64,000 bases of DNA, taken from the NCBI GenBank assembly GCA_038744685.1, contig JBCDMB010000007.1, forward strand, positions 62,001-126,000, in the 5' to 3' direction. Of the stretch, positions 60,104 to 64,000 are shown in pieces (position 1 is the stretch's first letter; each line of letters begins with the position of its first letter). The notes under the pieces are model-generated. The model saw only the letters and a program-made list of their open reading frames with translations, was not told the DNA's origin and made no database searches. The DNA comes from Verrucomicrobiota bacterium (GTDB lineage: Bacteria > Verrucomicrobiota > Verrucomicrobiia > Opitutales > Puniceicoccaceae). The position numbers were made by a program, and so were the translations under genes.

Positions 60104-61030
60104 TCATAGACTGTCCTGATTGCGTGGATGAAACCTTGAGTGCTCATCAAGAAGCCGTTCGCTATCGACTTTTGTGTAGATTTGGGTCGTGGAAATGTCT
60201 GCGTGTCCCAACATTTCCTGAATCACTCGTAGATCCGCACCACCCTCCAGTAAGTGGGTCGCGAAAGAGTGTCGCAGAAGATGGGGTTTAATGGAAAGGG
60301 AGAGTCCTACCCGTTCTCCGTGGACCTTGACCAAGTGCCAAACCGTCTTTCGGGAAATTGGTAATCCACGTTGACTTAGGAAGACTTCGCTACCTGTCTT
60401 CGCCTTCACGAGTTTAGGTCGTCCAGCCTGAAGGTAATCGCGGAAGGCTTTTAGTGCACTTCCTCCAACGGGTACGAGCCTCTCCTTAGATCCTTTGCCA
60501 AAAACGCGGACGAACCTGTTGTCCAAATCAACAGACTGGAGAAGCAAAGCCGTGAGCTCACTCACCCGTAGTCCAGACCCATACAACAGCTCGAGAATTG
60601 CACGATCCCGCAAACCATGGGGAGTGGAAGTGGAAGGAGACTCCAGAAGTCGCAGCGTCTCTTCCACAGTGAGACTACTTGGAACCTTTCTTCCCGAACG
60701 AGGCCCACGGACAACTTCAGTAAAGCTCGCAGCGCCACTCTCCCGTTCTCGAAATGCGGAAAGACCCTTTAGGGCAGAAAGCTTTCGGGACAACGAACTA
60801 GGTTCAAAATTCAACTCTGACAATGACGCGAGAAATTCACCTGCTTTCGACTCATCGACATCCCGCCACGAGTAACAGCCTGCCTCTTCGAGAAATTGTC
60901 CGAATTGCGTCAAATCCTTTTCGTAGCTTTCGACCGTATTCGAGGAAAGTCCCCTCTCCAGCTGAATCCATGCAAGAAAAGCGTCGATGTCCTCACGCCA
61001 GAAGTGATCTCTTTTCTTATCGTCGGTCAT
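60104..61030 (-). CDS. xer: Tyrosine recombinase XerC/XerD
   Basis: A 308-residue site-specific recombinase. The N-terminal SAM-like domain has FLAWIQLERGLSSNTVESYE. The catalytic part has R in YGSGLRVSELTAL, the K-containing GKGSKERLVPV, HLLRHSFATHLLEGGADLR and the tyrosine in STTQIYTKVDSERL. The length is right for XerC/XerD, which resolve chromosome dimers at dif. XerC versus XerD is not decided. No dif site was identified in the window. Start ATG 61030. Confidence 0.93.
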   Translation of the reverse strand: MTDDKKRDHFWREDIDAFLAWIQLERGLSSNTVESYEKDLTQFGQFLEEAGCYSWRDVDESKAGEFLASLSELNFEPSSLSRKLSALKGLSAFRERESGAASFTEVVRGPRSGRKVPSSLTVEETLRLLESPSTSTPHGLRDRAILELLYGSGLRVSELTALLLQSVDLDNRFVRVFGKGSKERLVPVGGSALKAFRDYLQAGRPKLVKAKTGSEVFLSQRGLPISRKTVWHLVKVHGERVGLSLSIKPHLLRHSFATHLLEGGADLRVIQEMLGHADISTTQIYTKVDSERLLDEHSRFHPRNQDSL

Positions 61031-61131
61031 CTTCCAGACCCTGATTTACCTAGTGTCCCAAAAATTTGTCGAACTGAATCTAGCTCACGAATTTTCTTTG
61101 TCATACTACAAGTGAGGACTAGGGTGACCTC

Positions 61132-61959
61132 GTGGATCCACTTCACACAGTCGCTTTGGTAGTCAATTGCTCAAAGCCCGGTGCCCGCAAAATTGGCGAT
61201 CAACTCAAGGCACTCGCCGAGGATCGCGGGGTCACCACCCTCTTGACCGAAGATCACCCGCTACCCGACGGTTTTTTAGAAGGCTGCGATGCGGTTTGTG
61301 TGATTGGGGGCGATGGAACCTTTCTCGGGGTGGTTCCTCAGGCACTCGAATTTGATGTAAGGATTCTTGGAGTCAATCTGGGCAAACTGGGATTTCTTGT
61401 CACCTTCTCGCCCGATACGATCACGCGCGAATTTACTCAAATTCTCTCGGGTGAGTATGAGATAGAGGAAAGGACTCTTCTCGAAGCATGGGTTCCTGGA
61501 GAAAAACAACATTTTTGCCTGAATGATGTCGTGATCAAACAAACCTCCTCCTCCCGAATGATGATGCTCGAAGTTTTTGCGGATGGAGAACTGGTGAACG
61601 AATTTGCCTGTGATGGTTTGATTTTTTCCACACCTACAGGCTCAACGGCCTACAATCTATCGGCGGGTGGTCCAATCGTGCACCCTTCGGTTCTAGGTAT
61701 CACCCTCACGCCAATTTGTCCTCATTCACTAAGCAACCGAAGTGTTCTTCTTTCAGCAGACACAAAGATTGAAGTTCGCACGGACGTGGAAACCTCTTGC
61801 CCTCAGATCACTTTGGACGGACACATGGTCTTTGAGGACTCCCAATTTCCTCTGTCGATCAGCACTCCGGAAAAAACTGTTTCGCTGATTCATCGAAACG
61901 GATACTCCCATTTTTCTACGGTTCGCACCAAACTTCTTTGGCGGGAAACTGCTTTGTAG
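61132..61959 (+). CDS. nadK: NAD kinase
   Basis: A 275-residue enzyme making NADP. VIGGDGTFLGVVPQ is the catalytic GGDGT loop, NLGKLGFLVTFSP the second motif and CDGLIFSTPTGSTAYNLSAGG the NAD-binding motif. PICPHSLSNRSVLLSAD is also typical. Start GTG 61132 with AGGGTGA upstream; no ATG is suitable. Divergent from xer, then followed 33 bases on by the GYF_2 gene. Confidence 0.95.
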   Translation: MDPLHTVALVVNCSKPGARKIGDQLKALAEDRGVTTLLTEDHPLPDGFLEGCDAVCVIGGDGTFLGVVPQALEFDVRILGVNLGKLGFLVTFSPDTITREFTQILSGEYEIEERTLLEAWVPGEKQHFCLNDVVIKQTSSSRMMMLEVFADGELVNEFACDGLIFSTPTGSTAYNLSAGGPIVHPSVLGITLTPICPHSLSNRSVLLSADTKIEVRTDVETSCPQITLDGHMVFEDSQFPLSISTPEKTVSLIHRNGYSHFSTVRTKLLWRETAL

Positions 61960-61992
61960 AGAAACAGTTCGAACCGAAAACCCGACACTGAA

Positions 61993-63066
61993 ATGGATGA
62001 ATTTTACGTTCGATCGCCAAATGCAACTTCAGCGGATGGACCGTTCTCCGTTGAACAGCTCCAGGAGCTATACAAAGCGGAGATGCTGAACGAAGAGACG
62101 CTGTTTCGCGAGATCGAGACCGAAGGGTTTGCACCGTTTTCTTCCAATGAGGAGCTATGGAATCTGGTATCGTCCAATGAGGAGTCAGAAATCGGTCAGG
62201 AGACAGCCGAGGACACTCCACTAGAGAGGAAAAAAGAAGGCTCTGCTCTGTCTCAGTTCTTTTTTCTCAATTCGACTACGGACGAGGTTCAAGGACCTTA
62301 CACACTAGATCAGTTTCGCAGCCTCGCCGCAGCGAGTGCTATCGGGGCAACAACGCCAGTTTCCCGGTCTGTTGACAGCGGATTTAAACCACTCGCCCAA
62401 GATCCCATTTGGGAGAGAATACGCCCCCAGGATAAGCCAGTTCTCCGCCTCAAAAAGAAGGAACCAACCCTCGCCACGAGTGCTTCACGGGATACCAAGA
62501 TTCCAAGCCTAAGAAAGAAGAAGCCACTGATGGAGGTTACGGAAAATGGTTTACAGGAATCCCCCGACATTGACCACATGCTTAAGGCAGCAGAAGGGAA
62601 CACAAGACAAACCAAACACGTTCAAAGCTTTCGCAAGTCACGGGAACGGGCATTCTCAATCCTTCTTCCGGGGTTGCTCCTCTCCTTTCTTCTTTCGGCA
62701 GCCGCAATCGTTCAACCTTTCTGGGAGACACTTTTCGAGATGATCCAGAGCCGAAACTTTACGACCAGCTTCTTTCTGAAGAACTGGATACTCGTTTTTG
62801 TAGTCATCGATGTTTTCCTCGCACTGGCAATCGGCTTCGGTAAGACCGCGGTATTCCCTTTTGCCCGGTTGCGTTGCGGAATCGGTATCGGCTTCTTTCT
62901 ATTCCTCTTTTACTCGAGACAAGAATGGACTGCCCTCGTGGCGATGACCGCTCTTCAATCCGGCATCATTGGAGCCACTCTTTGCACGCGTTTCGCGACC
63001 ACGCTACTCTTCATTGCCCTATCAGTGGGAGGTGGCGTTGTGTTGGTTCGCTTCTTCTGGTTTTGA
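61993..63066 (+). CDS. Protein with two GYF_2 domains and membrane helices
   Basis: A 357-residue protein. Two small GYF_2-type domains (residues 3-60 with DGPFSVEQLQELYKAEMLNEE, and 92-145 with EVQGPYTLDQFRSLAAASAI) precede a charged basic linker (LRLKKKE, SLRKKKPLM). Then come four or so membrane helices from about residue 220 to the end. The GYF_2 domains are likely peptide-binding and cytoplasmic. Function unknown. ATG 61993. Only 19 bases separate it from the next gene. Confidence 0.8.
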   Translation: MDEFYVRSPNATSADGPFSVEQLQELYKAEMLNEETLFREIETEGFAPFSSNEELWNLVSSNEESEIGQETAEDTPLERKKEGSALSQFFFLNSTTDEVQGPYTLDQFRSLAAASAIGATTPVSRSVDSGFKPLAQDPIWERIRPQDKPVLRLKKKEPTLATSASRDTKIPSLRKKKPLMEVTENGLQESPDIDHMLKAAEGNTRQTKHVQSFRKSRERAFSILLPGLLLSFLLSAAAIVQPFWETLFEMIQSRNFTTSFFLKNWILVFVVIDVFLALAIGFGKTAVFPFARLRCGIGIGFFLFLFYSRQEWTALVAMTALQSGIIGATLCTRFATTLLFIALSVGGGVVLVRFFWF

Positions 63067-63085
63067 CTTCCGATTGGTCATCAGG

Positions 63086-64000
63086 ATGAGAATTCTCCGT
63101 AAAATAAAAGACGGGATTCGTTTGATTCCTACCCTTCTCGAAAGAGAGATCTGGTCGAGTGGAGACGATGATCCTAAGAACCGTCGCGCTAGGTCATTCG
63201 CCCTACTTCGTATTCTGATTATCGTTTGGAGGGGAATTAATGGGAACAAGTTATTCAGCCAAGCGGCTGCTTTAAGCTATTATTCTCTGATCGGACTCGG
63301 TCCACTGCTCGCAATCGGAATCATGATCTCCAGCTTCCTGCTCAAAGGAGACGAGCAAGACAATGTGATCGTCGAGAAGCTGAGTCAGGCTCTGATATTT
63401 GTGGCACCTCCCGTGTCTGAATGGGACCTCGATGAGGACGCTTCTACAAAGGGCGAAACAAAGGAGACCAATGAGGAATCGACCGAAAGTGCACCCTCTA
63501 CCGCGGAAGATAATGAAGGGGTTACCAAAAAGATAAACCCTTCGGTCATTAATTTTATTGATCAAATCGTCAAAAGCGCTCGTTCGGGCACAGTTGGAGT
63601 GGTTGGCTCAGTAGCCCTCATCGTAATCGTCATCCAGCTCATCACGTCGATTGAAAAGACGTTCAACGGGATCTGGGGGGTTAAACGCGGAAGGTCGTGG
63701 GCCCAGCGGATCATCTCCTATTGGACAATCGCGAGTTTGGGTGCGGTTCTGAGTATAACCGCTGTGACCGTTCTCTCCGCATCAGCTGCAATCAACCTTT
63801 TCAATCGCTTCGTCCCTGGAGTTGAATACGAGGACATCAACACATGGGCCGGACCTGTGATTTCGATTCTGCTGCTCACCCTGGTTCTGGCGGTTTTCAA
63901 CCGGTTTTTCCCGCACACTTCCGTTCACTGGCGCGCTGCTTTCTACGGTGGATTTATTGGCTCTCTCCTCATGCTGGCCAATCACTCGCTTTCCTTCCTC
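63086..64000 (+). CDS. YihY/BrkB family membrane protein (cut by window edge)
   Basis: It starts at ATG 63086, directly behind a CAGG, and is open to the end of the window (at least 305 residues). ALSYYSLIGLGPLLAIGIMI is the YihY/UPF0761 opening, and later IEKTFNGIWGVKRGRSWAQRIISYW is the other signature. An acidic insert (KGETKETNEESTESAPS) sits between the first and second helix regions, longer than usual. The 3' end is missing only because the window ends. Confidence 0.88.
   Translation, partial: MRILRKIKDGIRLIPTLLEREIWSSGDDDPKNRRARSFALLRILIIVWRGINGNKLFSQAAALSYYSLIGLGPLLAIGIMISSFLLKGDEQDNVIVEKLSQALIFVAPPVSEWDLDEDASTKGETKETNEESTESAPSTAEDNEGVTKKINPSVINFIDQIVKSARSGTVGVVGSVALIVIVIQLITSIEKTFNGIWGVKRGRSWAQRIISYWTIASLGAVLSITAVTVLSASAAINLFNRFVPGVEYEDINTWAGPVISILLLTLVLAVFNRFFPHTSVHWRAAFYGGFIGSLLMLANHSLSFL

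Overview
The window looks like a chromosomal segment of a Verrucomicrobiota bacterium, most likely class Opitutae (Puniceicoccales-type). Pointers are two PEP-CTERM proteins, many secreted or lipoprotein genes of unknown function, a double GYF_2 membrane protein, an OGG1-type glycosylase, a large phosphodiesterase-TPR-sulfotransferase fusion, and menaquinone methylation. This placement is an inference from gene families; no rRNA gene is present. Most of the window is dense, ordinary core chromosome. The accessory signals sit around tRNA genes and toxin-antitoxin genes.

Layout. 1-3298: the 5' part of an ABC-F ATPase (leftward, running off the left edge) and a divergent PAS-GAF hybrid histidine kinase. 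3425-4170: tRNA-Thr(TGT) and tRNA-Leu(TAG) embedded in a dispersed hairpin repeat family. 4183-7833: a HAD hydrolase, a pilin-like/SnoaL-like fusion, a decayed cytochrome P450 tail, and two PEP-CTERM proteins, one built from three 73-residue repeats. 8090-9150: a CAT-anticodon tRNA followed by a truncated GIY-YIG ORF and a Phd/PIN toxin-antitoxin pair whose toxin is frameshifted. 9161-17377: lnt, a degenerate trypsin-like protein, a lipoprotein overlapping ogg, a beta-barrel-like protein and a DUF3857/transglutaminase protein. 17340-19471: gcvH and gcvT, then tRNA-Leu(CAA) with three tandem 165-bp copies of the repeat directly at its 3' end. 19519-29832: envelope proteins, metG, an AsmA-like protein, DUF456, lipB and acylphosphatase. 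28936-34887: a leftward, translationally coupled operon (RluD-type synthase, an unlisted 46-residue membrane protein, a HemW-like radical SAM protein, an IPT-type lipoprotein), then rpsA with a strong terminator.

35019-38947: purD-purN-oppD-oppF operon. 39284-43130: argA, a beta-CASP nuclease, dCMP deaminase and YqgE in one overlapping run. 43227-44895: an IHF/HU gene and hisS leftward. 45052-50373: a ClpX-like ATPase without the zinc-binding domain, ubiE/menG, and the 942-residue fusion enzyme. 50612-51266: an intact ribbon-helix-helix/PIN toxin-antitoxin pair between two hairpin repeats. 51364-57317: priA, a divergent Fur-like regulator, a TPR protein, lplA and a second permease-less pair of OppD/OppF-like ATPases. 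57283-60084: a LacI regulator, an AraD-like protein that seems to have lost most zinc ligands, and a divergent amidohydrolase. 60104-64000: xer recombinase, nadK, the GYF_2 membrane protein and a partial YihY/BrkB protein.

Functional links: gcvH needs lipoylation, and both routes (lipB and an lplA homologue) are present. Translation and RNA metabolism are well represented (metG, hisS, rpsA, rluD-type, beta-CASP nuclease, four tRNAs). Many starts are GTG or TTG and Shine-Dalgarno motifs are often weak, so several start sites are uncertain; alternatives are given. Protein-family statements come from recognised motifs, not database searches.
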